Assembly: GCA_937928595.1 (NCBI GenBank)
Contig: CALGJV010000002.1
Coordinates: forward strand, 1 to 64,000
Length of the DNA: 64,000 bases
Direction of reading: 5' to 3'
From: an uncultured Phycisphaerae bacterium
GTDB lineage: Bacteria > Planctomycetota > Phycisphaerae > UBA1845 > Fen-1342
Positions 18,683-29,273 of the stretch are shown here, in pieces. The notes under the pieces were generated by a model that did not search any database, was not told the DNA's origin, and saw only the letters and a list, made by a program, of their open reading frames with translations. Made by a program: the position numbers and the translations under genes. Position 1 is the stretch's first letter. The number at the start of each line of letters is the position of its first letter.

Positions 18683-18728
18683 CGCCCTCCGGCCGGCGTG
18701 CCGCGCCGGCCGGAGGGCGCTCGGTTTT
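18683..18728 (+). terminator. intrinsic terminator of ahcY
   Basis: A perfect 15-bp inverted repeat (left arm 18683-18697, right arm 18705-18719, 7-base loop) is followed by TTTT at 18725-18728. It may also stop transcripts coming from the convergent hemerythrin gene. Confidence 0.85.
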
Positions 18729-18744
18729 CCCGGGGGGCCGGGCG

Positions 18745-19149
18745 CTACTTCGCGGCGGCCGCGATGTGCTGGGCGACCTTCCGGTCGCTGTTCATGATGT
18801 GGTCCTGGAGCCAGCGGCGCAGGAAGTTCATCACGTCGATGGACAGGTGCTTGCTGCCCGCGTCGAACTGCTGCTTCAGCTCAACGACCTGGCGCGTGAG
18901 CGTCTCGTGCTGCCCCTTGTGCTCCGCGTAGTCGGGGTAACGGGACTGCTGCATGAAGCTCTCCTCGGCCGCGAAGTGCGTGCGGGTGTATTGCACCAGG
19001 CGGTCGAGCAGCGGCTTGAGCAGGTCGCGGCCTTTTCCGGCGGCCATGGCGTCGTGCAGCTCGTTGACCATGCGGACGAGCTGCTGGTGCTGGCTGTCGA
19101 TCTGGGCGTGCCCGATGGTGAGCTTCTCGTTCCACTCGATGAACGGCAT
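18745..19149 (-). CDS. bacteriohemerythrin, 134 aa
   Basis: This is a stand-alone hemerythrin-domain protein that binds O2 at a di-iron centre. The expected ligands are visible: IGHAQIDSQHQQL (first His pair), THFAAEESFM (His and Glu), EHKGQHETL (His pair) and WLQDHIMNSD (His and Asp). The start MPFIEWNEKL at 19149 matches the family, and GAGGG lies nine bases upstream; an ATG at 19158 would sit directly on that site. It is followed on the same strand, upstream, by a paralogue (19250-19666). Roles in O2 sensing, storage or delivery are all possible. Confidence 0.9.
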   Translation of the reverse strand: MPFIEWNEKLTIGHAQIDSQHQQLVRMVNELHDAMAAGKGRDLLKPLLDRLVQYTRTHFAAEESFMQQSRYPDYAEHKGQHETLTRQVVELKQQFDAGSKHLSIDVMNFLRRWLQDHIMNSDRKVAQHIAAAAK

Positions 19150-19249
19150 ACGCGGCATTCCCTCGCGGGCGACGACGGTGGGCGCTACTCCGCTTATCGG
19201 CGTCATTCGGTCGGTCCGTCGCCCCGGCCGGCCGGCGACGCGCGGCCGG

Positions 19250-19666
19250 TCAGTTCCGGGGGAGCGGCGCCTGTTTCGTCAGATGTTGCGCGATCTTCTG
19301 GTCCACGTTGAGCACATGGTCCACGAGCCAGTGATTCAGGAACCAGATCACGTCCGGCGTGACATAGCCGTGCCCGGTCGCGTTCCGGGAACGCAGGTCG
19401 CGCAACTGACGCAGCAGCAGCTCGTGCAAACCCTTGTGCTCGGCGAGGTGCGGAAAGCGCGTCGACTCCATCAACCGCTCTTCGGTCGCGAAGTGCGTCG
19501 CGGTGAGCTGCTCCAGACGCTCCAGCAGCTTGCGGTGCAGCGCCGGCGGCTCGTTCGACGACACGGCGGCCTCGAGGGTCCGGACCAGCCGTTCCAGCAG
19601 GGCATGCTGGGTGTCAATTTCCGGCAGTCCGAGTTTCGGCAGGGGCGGTCGCGCGGCGACGGACAA
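19250..19666 (-). CDS. second bacteriohemerythrin-like protein, 138 aa
   Basis: This is a paralogue of the downstream hemerythrin. Ligand motifs are PEIDTQHALLERL, THFATEERLM, EHKGLHELL and WLVDHVLNVD, so the di-iron site looks complete except that the early FxWxx segment is degenerate. No ATG is available near the conserved start; a TTG at 19666 with AGGTG just upstream gives the right length. It sits about 100 bases upstream of the first hemerythrin on the same strand, consistent with a tandem duplication and possibly one transcript. The ispE-containing operon on the same strand lies 115 bases further upstream. Confidence 0.85.
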   Translation of the reverse strand: MSVAARPPLPKLGLPEIDTQHALLERLVRTLEAAVSSNEPPALHRKLLERLEQLTATHFATEERLMESTRFPHLAEHKGLHELLLRQLRDLRSRNATGHGYVTPDVIWFLNHWLVDHVLNVDQKIAQHLTKQAPLPRN

Positions 19667-19781
19667 TCGACACCTCGGTCCGGCCGCCGCAGCAGCCGAG
19701 GCAGGCCGGCCTTGACATCATCGACCGTGGCCGACGACGGCATGAGTTGGCGGGGGGATTGCCGTGCGTCGCTTACCGGAC

Positions 19782-20645
19782 TCAGCCTTCCGCGACCACC
19801 GGGGCAACCGCGGTGCGTACTCCCAGAGTGACCCGGGCCTGCGCGGCATACGCCTCGGCCGCGGCCGGGTCGCCGAACAACCGGAACAGCGCGGCTCCGG
19901 AGCCGGTCATGCGCACGGGGCCGCCGGCCAAGGCGGAAGCGCGGTCGGCCAGACGGGCCAGCTCGGGCGCGACGTCGAACGCCGCCGGCTCGAGATCGTT
20001 GAACAGCCGCTCCATCAGGGCGGCCGGGTCGTGCAGGACTGCGAGAACGCTCTCGAGCGGCGGCCGTGCGGGTGTCGCCCGGCGGCGATCCCACGCGGCG
20101 TAAACGGCCGGCGTGGAGCATTGCAGCGGCGGCAGAAGCAGCACCGCCCACGCGCGGCAGCGCTCCGGGCGGTCCTCGATGCGTTCGCCCCGGCCGCGCA
20201 GGACGCACAATGGCGCGTGCAGGAACAGGGGCACATCCGAGCCAAGCAGCGCGGCCACTTCGGCCAGCCGCGGGCGTGCCAGGCCCAGTTCCCAGAGCTC
20301 GTTGAGGGCCAGCAGCGCGGCGGCGGCGTCGGAGCTGCCGCCGCCGAGCCCGGCACCGGTCGGCATGCGTTTGCGCAGCGTGAAAGCGGCCCCGTGGTTG
20401 ACGCCCGCGGTGCGCGCGAGTGCCCGGGCGGCCCGCAGCACGAGGTTCGAGCCGTCGGCCGGCAGGGTCGGATCGTCGCAGGTCAGCGCGTAGCAGCCGT
20501 CTTCGTGGCGGGCGACGACGAGTTCGTCACCGAAGTCGAGCCGCGTGACGAGGGACTCGAGTTCGTGGAAGCCGTCCGCGCGCCGGCCTGCGACCCGCAG
20601 GGTCAGGTTGAGCTTGGCCGGTGCCAGCCGGGTCAGAACCTGCAT
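19782..20645 (-). CDS. ispE: 4-diphosphocytidyl-2-C-methyl-D-erythritol kinase, 287 aa
   Basis: This GHMP kinase phosphorylates the 2-hydroxyl of CDP-ME in the MEP pathway of isoprenoid synthesis. Motifs are LAPAKLNLTLRV at the N-terminus, PTGAGLGGGSSDAAAALLAL (ATP-binding glycine loop), and the C-terminal GGPVRMTGSGAALFRLF. ATG 20645 gives MQVLTRLAPAKLNL, the usual start. It begins 20 bases after the helical secreted protein gene (20666-21757) on the same strand, so the two are probably cotranscribed, although no functional link is evident. Confidence 0.93.
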   Translation of the reverse strand: MQVLTRLAPAKLNLTLRVAGRRADGFHELESLVTRLDFGDELVVARHEDGCYALTCDDPTLPADGSNLVLRAARALARTAGVNHGAAFTLRKRMPTGAGLGGGSSDAAAALLALNELWELGLARPRLAEVAALLGSDVPLFLHAPLCVLRGRGERIEDRPERCRAWAVLLLPPLQCSTPAVYAAWDRRRATPARPPLESVLAVLHDPAALMERLFNDLEPAAFDVAPELARLADRASALAGGPVRMTGSGAALFRLFGDPAAAEAYAAQARVTLGVRTAVAPVVAEG

Positions 20646-20665
20646 GGCGGCGTGCCGGTTCCGGG

Positions 20666-21757
20666 TCACTTGCGGACGGGTGGCGGCGCGGCACCCTCGG
20701 GCTCGCGCGGCTCGGCCAGCGCGCAGTCGGCGCCCGTGGCGGCCTGCACGAGTGCGACCCACTTCTTCCATTCGTTCTTGACGTTGATCAGTTCGAGGCG
20801 GCGGAGGTTATTGGTGACCTGGGGCACGTCGGACGGGGCCAGCAGCGCCACCAGCCGCTCCTCGCCCGTCAGGATCAGGCGCTCGGCCGCATCACGTTCC
20901 TCGATCAGGCGGCGGTTGGGATGGGTGTCGCGCACGTCGGCGAGCTTGCGCGGGCCCTGCACGTACCGCTCGAGCGCGTACTTGAGCATGCCCGCGACGG
21001 CGGCGGTCAGGCGCTTCCGCTCGGCCTCTTCCAGATTCTTGGCGAGGACGCCCGCGAGCCGCAACCCCGCGTCGTCTGCGCCGAACGCCGGTACCTCGCC
21101 GGCGGCGTACAGTCGGGCGCGGGCCTCGAGCAGCTCCAGCAGGGCGGTAGCGTTGCGCCGCGGATCGGGCGCGCCGCTGATGCCGGAGTAGTCGAGCGCG
21201 TGATACAGCGTTCGCAGCGTGTCCCGCGACGTCTCGCGTGCCCCGGCGGTCTTCAGCGCATCCAGCACCCGCGCGTAGGTGTCCGCGCCGGCACGGGCCA
21301 CCGTCTCGCGCAACCGCACCAGCCCCGTGATTGCGGCCGCCCGCACGCCGACACGCTCATCGGTCAAGGCGTCGAGCAACAGCGGCACGGCCTCGGGGAC
21401 GTTGAACGCGTTGACGACGATGAGCAGGCGTGCCGCAGCGCTGAGCTCGGCCTTGCGAATCGCGGGCTGGATCGCCTCCAGCGCGGCCGCGGCGTAGACG
21501 CGCCGGAACGCCTCGGAGCCCTCGTACCCGGCGCGCAGCGCCCGGACACCCTCGGAACCCTGGGCCGCATCGCCGGTCGCGATGGCTGCCACGTTCTGGG
21601 CGACGAAGGTCTGGATTGCCTGCCGGTCCTGGTCGTTCAGGTCGCTGCGGGAACGAATCGCCCCGAGCGGGTCGGCCGCAACGGGCGGGTTCTGAGCGGA
21701 CGCCGCGCTGAGGGTCGCAAGCAACGTGAGCGTGAGCGCGATCGGGCGAACGGGCAT
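20666..21757 (-). CDS. exported alpha-helical repeat protein of unknown function, 363 aa
   Basis: A signal peptide (about residues 1-22, ending LSAASAQ) precedes an almost entirely helical protein. The section around residues 110-190 reads like HEAT repeats, for example NVPEAVPLLLDALTDERVGV followed by RAAAITGLVRL. No catalytic motif is visible. GGAGG lies eight bases before the ATG at 21757 on the minus strand. HEAT-like proteins usually mediate protein contacts, so a periplasmic scaffold role is a guess. It is first in a probable two-gene operon with ispE. Confidence 0.7.
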   Translation of the reverse strand: MPVRPIALTLTLLATLSAASAQNPPVAADPLGAIRSRSDLNDQDRQAIQTFVAQNVAAIATGDAAQGSEGVRALRAGYEGSEAFRRVYAAAALEAIQPAIRKAELSAAARLLIVVNAFNVPEAVPLLLDALTDERVGVRAAAITGLVRLRETVARAGADTYARVLDALKTAGARETSRDTLRTLYHALDYSGISGAPDPRRNATALLELLEARARLYAAGEVPAFGADDAGLRLAGVLAKNLEEAERKRLTAAVAGMLKYALERYVQGPRKLADVRDTHPNRRLIEERDAAERLILTGEERLVALLAPSDVPQVTNNLRRLELINVKNEWKKWVALVQAATGADCALAEPREPEGAAPPPVRK

Positions 21758-21942
21758 CAGAGGCGCCTCCACGAGGGTCGCGTGCGTCGTTGATCCGACG
21801 AAGTCCGCATTGTAGCCGACGGGCCCGCGGCCGCTACACCGCCCGCGAAGCCCCGGCGGGCAAGCGGTTGACGCGGAGGGCACGGCGACGCTAGCCTAAA
21901 ATAAGGCGCGGGGGGCTTGGCGGCAGGCTGGAGTGAGTTCGG

Positions 21943-22230
21943 ATGTCGCGACCGTCGGTGAAACCCGAGACGACCGTCACGCCGCAGGTGGAGCGGCTGC
22001 CGCTGTTCCGGGTCGTCTTGCACAACGACGACGTGAACACGTTCGAGCACGTGATCGCCGCGATCGTACGGCTGACGCCGCTGAAGCCCGCGGAGGCGGT
22101 CGCGCGGACGCTGGAAGCGCACGAGTCGGGGGCGGCGCTCCTGCTGCGGACCCACCAGGAGCGGGCCGAGCTATACGTTGAGCAGTTCGCGTCGCTTAAC
22201 CTGACCGTGACGTGCGAGCCGGACGCATAG
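21943..22230 (+). CDS. clpS: ClpS adaptor protein, 95 aa
   Basis: This is the adaptor that delivers N-degron substrates to ClpA/ClpC-ClpP. The core FRVVLHNDDVNTFEHVIAAI carries the conserved residues for N-terminal amino acid recognition and Clp docking. Later KPAEAVARTLEAHESGAALL corresponds to the second half, and the protein ends with a short beta strand (LNLTVTCEPDA). No clpA gene is adjacent. The start at 21943 leaves a 20-residue N-terminal extension, normal for ClpS. It is transcribed divergently from the helical protein gene. Confidence 0.93.
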   Translation: MSRPSVKPETTVTPQVERLPLFRVVLHNDDVNTFEHVIAAIVRLTPLKPAEAVARTLEAHESGAALLLRTHQERAELYVEQFASLNLTVTCEPDA

Positions 22231-22271
22231 CCCGGACCGGCCCCGGGTTGCGCGGGCCGCGCCCGGCCCCC

Positions 22272-23783
22272 TTATTGTTCTTCCGGGGTGGCACCGCCCA
22301 ACACGGGCAGACCACCCGGCCCCACCGGCTCGGCGGCGGGCAACTGCACACGCGAGCGCAGATGCAGGCCGAAGGCCTCTACGATCCGCGTCAGCCGGGG
22401 TGAGGGCCGCGGGGCGAAGCCGAAGCGCGCGGCATCGTGGGGGGCCTGAACGCGGGCCATGCGCTTCCAGCCGCGGTTCATCCCCAGCACGAACAGGGCG
22501 GTGCTGATGGAACGCGTGCGGACGAGCGTCCGCAGAGCGCGGCCCGTCACCCAGCGCTCCCGGGCGGCGGCCCAGCGCAGCTCGTAGATGGCCTCATCGA
22601 GTTCACGGGCGGTCATTCGCTGGGGGTGGTAGACCGTTTCCGTGAACGTGTACCGCTCCCAGTCCGCCGGGTAGTCCGTGGCGAGCAACCGGCCCTCGGC
22701 CTTGTAGCGCTCGTACATGCGCGTGCCGGGCAACGGCGTCAGGTTGGTAATCTGGATGATGTCGATGCCCATTCGCGTCGCCATCGTGACGGTGTCCGCC
22801 ACCGTGTCCGGGGTGTCCTCGTCGGAACCGATGATGAAGCCCCCGAAGACCGCGATGCCGGCACGGTGGAAGCCGTCGACGAGTTCCTGGAAGCGGCTCA
22901 GGTTCCGGCGGTTGATGCCTTTGTGGTATTCCTTGAGAGCTCGTTCGTTGAACGTCTCAAAGCCGACGAGCATCCCGCGGCAACCGGCCCGGTACGCGAG
23001 CTCCAGACCCTCCCGGTCCGCGCCCATGTTGATGGTGGTTTGGCTGAACCACAGGCGCTTCCGCCCGCGGGCGATCAGCGCGCGCAACAGGTCTTTCGCC
23101 CAGGCCGCGTGCTGCGGGCCGACGCCGAAGAAGTTGTCATCCACCACGAACACGAAGCGCTGCGGCGCCTCGTTCCACTCGGCCACGATCGCGTCGATCG
23201 ACCGCCGGCGTATGGCCGGCCCGTTGAACTTTGTGACCGAGCAATACTCGCACCCCACGGGGCAGCCCCGGGAGGTCTGGATGGCCGCGACGTCGTACCG
23301 CCCGTTGATCGGCTGAAGCCCCTGACGTGCCCGGCCGAGATCGGCCGAGTCCAGCTCCGGCAGGGCCCCGACGTAGCGCGGCTGGAGGCGACCGGCCGCC
23401 GCGTCGGCGATGATACCGGGCCAGATCTCGTCGCATTCGCCGATCGCGACGCTATCGACGCAGGCCGCGACCTCGTCCGGGCAGGCGGAGGCGTGCGGGC
23501 CGCCCATGACGACGCGCATCCCGCGCCGCCGGCAGGTGGCGGCGATTTCGTAGGCCCGCGTGGCTCCGCTGGTGTAGGACGTGATGCCGACGAGGTCGTA
23601 TCGCCCTTGCAGCAGCAGACGCTCGGTGTCCTGCGTGCCGAAGACTTCGTCGATGAGGTCCACGCTGTGCCCGGCGGGCACGCGCTCGGCCAGCACCTGG
23701 AGCCCCAGGTGCGGGATGTGCGTGCCGATCGTGTGGTAACCTTGAGACCGCCGGGTAATCGGGTTGACCAGCGCAATACGCAC
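22272..23783 (-). CDS. B12-binding-domain radical SAM protein, 503 aa
   Basis: The N-terminal cobalamin-binding-like domain (about 1-140) contains GYHTIGTHIPHLGLQVLAE and GITSYTSGA. The radical SAM core has CxxxCxxC as GCPVGCEYC (Cys174, Cys178, Cys181) and ends near residue 360 with GGFIIGSDEDTPDTV. A roughly 130-residue C-terminal helical domain follows, including ELRWAAARERWVTGRAL. Such class B enzymes methylate or rearrange unreactive carbons in lipids, hopanoids or tetrapyrroles. The substrate cannot be told here. GTG 23783 is chosen because GGAG lies five bases ahead; an upstream GTG overlaps that site. It follows glmS on the same strand after 227 bases. A relative lies at 61173. Confidence 0.88.
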   Translation of the reverse strand: MRIALVNPITRRSQGYHTIGTHIPHLGLQVLAERVPAGHSVDLIDEVFGTQDTERLLLQGRYDLVGITSYTSGATRAYEIAATCRRRGMRVVMGGPHASACPDEVAACVDSVAIGECDEIWPGIIADAAAGRLQPRYVGALPELDSADLGRARQGLQPINGRYDVAAIQTSRGCPVGCEYCSVTKFNGPAIRRRSIDAIVAEWNEAPQRFVFVVDDNFFGVGPQHAAWAKDLLRALIARGRKRLWFSQTTINMGADREGLELAYRAGCRGMLVGFETFNERALKEYHKGINRRNLSRFQELVDGFHRAGIAVFGGFIIGSDEDTPDTVADTVTMATRMGIDIIQITNLTPLPGTRMYERYKAEGRLLATDYPADWERYTFTETVYHPQRMTARELDEAIYELRWAAARERWVTGRALRTLVRTRSISTALFVLGMNRGWKRMARVQAPHDAARFGFAPRPSPRLTRIVEAFGLHLRSRVQLPAAEPVGPGGLPVLGGATPEEQ

Positions 23784-24010
23784 GCGCACTCCTTGGCACC
23801 GAATGGCGTGGAGCCGGGGGAGGCCAGAGGAGATTCTCGGGCAGGGGGGACTCAGGCCGGGCCTCAAATCCCGCGGGCTCCGCAACGGCGTAATTCAGGG
23901 GCGCGTGCCACGCGCCAATCACGGCACCGCCCGAAAATCGGAGTATAGCGGGCCCGCGGACGCCGGGCGACCGGAAAGTCCGTGAATCCGCGCGGCGCCC
24001 CGGCACCGCG

Positions 24011-25840
24011 CTATTCGACGGTCACGGACTTCGCGAGATTGCGGGGCTTGTCCACGTCGCAGCCGCGGAGCACGGCGGCATGGTAGGCCAAGAGCTGTAG
24101 CGGCACCACCGTCACCAGCGGGGCGAGCGGCTCGGGCACGTCCGGCACGTACAGGACTTCCTCCGCCAGCTCGCGGATCTGCTCGTCGCCGGCCGTGGCG
24201 ACCGCGATCACGTGGCCTCCGCGGCTGCGGACTTCCTCGATGTTGCTGACGACCTTGTCGTAGAGGTGGTCGCGCACCGCGATGACCACGACCGGCATGC
24301 CGGGGCTGATCAGCGCGATCGGGCCGTGCTTCATTTCCGCGGCCGGGAGTCCCTCGGCATGGATGTAGCTGATTTCCTTGAGCTTCAGAGCGCCCTCCAG
24401 CGCGATCGGGTACTGCAGGCCGCGGCCGAGGTACAGCCAGTTGTTGGTGTCGATGAACTCCGCCGCAATCTTCCGCGTCTGGCTTGACAGCTCGAGCGCG
24501 CGCTCGATGGCGGCCGGAATGTTGTGCAGCGCGGTGAGGTACTCGCTGCACGCGGCCGGGCTCATGTGGCGGCGGCGCCCGAGCAGGGCGGCAATCAGCG
24601 AGAGGACGGTCACCTGGCCGACGAACGCCTTGGTGGACGCGACGCCGATTTCCGGGCCGACGTGCAGGTACACGCCGGCGTCCGTTTCCCGCGCGATCGT
24701 GGACCCGACGGCGTTCACGACTCCCAGCGCCAACGCGCCCTTGTCCTTCGCCTCGCGCAGGGCCGCGAGCGTGTCGGCCGTCTCGCCGCTCTGCGAGATC
24801 GCGATGACGACCGTGCGGTCGAGGATCAGGGGGTTGCGGTAGCGGAACTCACTGGCGTACTCGACCTCGCACGGGATCCGCGCCATATCCTCGATCAGGT
24901 ACTCGCCGACGAGGCAGGCGTGCCAGGCCGTGCCGCAGCCCGTGAGCAGCACGCGCTCGCAGCGGACCAGTTCGCGCATGACCCCGGCCAGGCCGCCGAG
25001 CACGACCCGCCCCTCGTGCAGGTCGATGCGACCGCGCATGCACGTGCGCAGCGCCTCGGGCTGCTCGAAGATCTCCTTGCTCATGAAGTGCTGGTGGCCG
25101 CCGAGCTCGAGCTGCTCGAGCGTGAACTCGACTTCCTCGACCTCCTTGTCGACCGGCGCGGCATCGAGGTTGGTCGTCCGGAAGCCGGTACGCGTCACCA
25201 CCGCGACCTCGTTGTCGGCGAGGTAGATCACCTGGGGCGTGTGCTGGACGATCGCGGCCGCATCGGACGCGATGATGTACTCGTCCTTGCCGACGACGCC
25301 GACGATGAGCGGACTGCCGCGGCGCGCGGCGACGATCTGGTCCGGGTCGTCGGCGTGCAGGACGGCAATACCGAACGTGCCGCGAACCTCGCGCAGCGCC
25401 CGACGGACGGCGTCGGCGAGGTCGCCGGTGTAGAAGTGCCCGACCAGCTTGGCGAGCACCTCGGTATCGGTTTCGCTCTCGAGCGCCAGGCCCTCCTGCT
25501 CGAGAAACGTTCGCAAAACGCGATAGTTCTCGATGATGCCGTTGTGGACCAGCGCGACCTTGCCCGAGGCGTCGCGGTGCGGGTGGGCGTTGCATTCGGT
25601 CGGTCCGCCGTGGGTCGCCCAACGCGTATGGGCCATTCCGATCGTCGCCCCACGAACGGCGTCGTCCAGGCGCGCTTCGAGGGCCGATATCCGGCCGACG
25701 GCGCGCCGGATGACCAGTTGGCCATCACGGATGACCGCCAGGCCGGAGGAGTCGTAGCCCCGATATTCGAGCCGCTTGAGGCCTTCTGTAAGGATGGGGG
25801 TCGCCTCACGGCGCCCGAGGTACGCAACGATTCCGCACAT
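24011..25840 (-). CDS. glmS: glutamine--fructose-6-phosphate aminotransferase (isomerizing), 609 aa
   Basis: This enzyme makes glucosamine-6-phosphate from fructose-6-phosphate and glutamine, the entry to amino-sugar synthesis. The glutaminase domain begins MCGIVAYLGRREA with nucleophile Cys2 and contains RLEYRGYDSSG and HTRWATHGGPTECNAHPH. Two SIS domains follow, with TGCGTAWHACLVGEYLIE, AISQSGETADTLAAL and the C-terminal DVDKPRNLAKSVTVE. The length is normal. No glmS ribozyme is visible in the short leader, as expected outside Firmicutes. It is divergent from the Hpt gene. Confidence 0.97.
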   Translation of the reverse strand: MCGIVAYLGRREATPILTEGLKRLEYRGYDSSGLAVIRDGQLVIRRAVGRISALEARLDDAVRGATIGMAHTRWATHGGPTECNAHPHRDASGKVALVHNGIIENYRVLRTFLEQEGLALESETDTEVLAKLVGHFYTGDLADAVRRALREVRGTFGIAVLHADDPDQIVAARRGSPLIVGVVGKDEYIIASDAAAIVQHTPQVIYLADNEVAVVTRTGFRTTNLDAAPVDKEVEEVEFTLEQLELGGHQHFMSKEIFEQPEALRTCMRGRIDLHEGRVVLGGLAGVMRELVRCERVLLTGCGTAWHACLVGEYLIEDMARIPCEVEYASEFRYRNPLILDRTVVIAISQSGETADTLAALREAKDKGALALGVVNAVGSTIARETDAGVYLHVGPEIGVASTKAFVGQVTVLSLIAALLGRRRHMSPAACSEYLTALHNIPAAIERALELSSQTRKIAAEFIDTNNWLYLGRGLQYPIALEGALKLKEISYIHAEGLPAAEMKHGPIALISPGMPVVVIAVRDHLYDKVVSNIEEVRSRGGHVIAVATAGDEQIRELAEEVLYVPDVPEPLAPLVTVVPLQLLAYHAAVLRGCDVDKPRNLAKSVTVE

Positions 25841-26051
25841 CTTTCGTCTCCCGGCCGGCCCGCGCCCACGGGTGGGCATTGTAATCATCGGTACGCCCGG
25901 CGGGGCGCTGCGGTTTGCGCTTTCGGTCCGACCGGTATCTCAGCCGCGGCGTGCCTGTGCCGATGCCAGAAGCGGCCCCTTGCCGGTGGCCGCCGAGCGG
26001 CAGCGCGCGGAGCGCCGCCGACCGGCCGCGAGTCCAGAGCGTGAGCCGAGC

Positions 26052-26396
26052 ATGAGTTCCGAACCGAATCGCCCATCTCCCGGCCGGCTGATCTCGCAAC
26101 TGCTGCTGGAGGATGCCGACCTGAAAGACATCGTGGTTGAGTTCGTAGCCGGGCTCGACGGTCGTCTCGCGGAGCTGCGGCAGGCGTTCGACCGGCTCGA
26201 CTGGGAGCAGCTCGTGACGCTCGCCCACCGGCTCAAGGGGGCGGCGGGCTCGTACGGGTACCCGGACATCAGTCGGGTTTGCGCGGGGCTGGAGCGTGCG
26301 TTTCGGGAGCACGAGGCGAGCGGGTTCACGGACGCGCTGGCCGAGCTCACGCGGTTGGTCGACGCTGCCCGGGCGGGCCTGCCGGCCGAAGTGTGA
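26052..26396 (+). CDS. stand-alone Hpt phosphotransfer protein, 114 aa
   Basis: This small helical protein is an intermediate in a phosphorelay. The phospho-acceptor is His59 in LAHRLKGAAGSYGY, the classic HxxKG Hpt signature, within a four-helix bundle made of DLKDIVVEFVAGLDGRLAEL, the His helix, and two C-terminal helices. No kinase or regulator is adjacent. The hybrid kinase at 11983 has a receiver but no Hpt, so it could pass phosphate to this protein. Similarity of the stretch around GSYG to the degenerate C-terminus of the PilZ-receiver protein (34702-35853) is notable. Confidence 0.88.
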   Translation: MSSEPNRPSPGRLISQLLLEDADLKDIVVEFVAGLDGRLAELRQAFDRLDWEQLVTLAHRLKGAAGSYGYPDISRVCAGLERAFREHEASGFTDALAELTRLVDAARAGLPAEV

Positions 26397-28613
<2,217 letters not shown>

Positions 28614-28653
28614 CCCGCCGCGGCGCGGGGGCGCGGGCGGCTGTTCATAGGGA

Positions 28654-28688
28654 GGCCCACGGGTGCCCGACGCGGCGCCGCGTGGGCC
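28654..28688. terminator. hairpin between convergent dnaK and zinc-ribbon gene
   Basis: GGCCCACG (28654-28661) and CGTGGGCC (28681-28688) form a perfect 8-bp stem. The loop is long and GC-rich, and there is no T-run. It is placed between the two gene ends, suggesting a shared terminator. Confidence 0.45.
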
Positions 28689-28691
28689 GAC

Positions 28692-29093
28692 TCATTTCGG
28701 CGGCGCTCCGACTTCGGGGGCACACACCGGGCATGGCGCCTGCGGCGCCCGGGTCAGTTCGCGGCCGCAATGCGGGCAGAAACGAGCCTCCGCCGGGCCG
28801 CCGAAGTAACGGCGACAGGCCAGCACCGGGACGAGGACCACGATCGTCAACAGGATGAGCGGCGGGGACGTCGAAAACGCGATCAGGCCGCTCGCCAGAG
28901 CGAGTGCGATCGTCAGTGGAAACGCCCACTGCTGGCCGCGCCGCAGGCCGCTCCAGAGCACCGCCAGGCCCACGCCGGCCAGCGCCGTGGGCGGGTGCAT
29001 CACGCGGAGCCCCCACAGGAGAAGGACGAGGGCGAAGGCGCCCAGCGGCAGCAGGGCGGCCCACAACAGCAGAGGTGTCGGGCGAGCGCTCAC
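28692..29093 (-). CDS. small membrane protein with C-terminal zinc ribbon, 133 aa
   Basis: Four hydrophobic segments (about residues 8-28, 34-50, 55-72, 75-92) are followed by a cytoplasmic-type zinc ribbon, CPHCGRELTRAPQAPCPVC. The function is unknown. GTG 29093 is the start: GGAG lies seven bases upstream on the minus strand. The gene is alone, convergent with dnaK and divergent from the acyl-CoA dehydrogenase cluster. Planctomycetes have many such ribbon-tailed membrane proteins without assigned roles. Confidence 0.75.
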   Translation of the reverse strand: MSARPTPLLLWAALLPLGAFALVLLLWGLRVMHPPTALAGVGLAVLWSGLRRGQQWAFPLTIALALASGLIAFSTSPPLILLTIVVLVPVLACRRYFGGPAEARFCPHCGRELTRAPQAPCPVCAPEVGAPPK

Positions 29094-29273
29094 CGTGGGG
29101 CTCCAAACGAAACTGAAACAGGCCGATCCAGGGCCGCGCGTGTGAAGTATACCGCGCGTAGCGGCGTGAACCGCGGCCTTTGAACGCGCCGGGGCGGCGC
29201 CTTAGAATGGACGCGCTGGTCAGCGTTGCACACGTCTGCGTGCCCGGTTCGAGCCGACCGACAGGAGCGCCGC

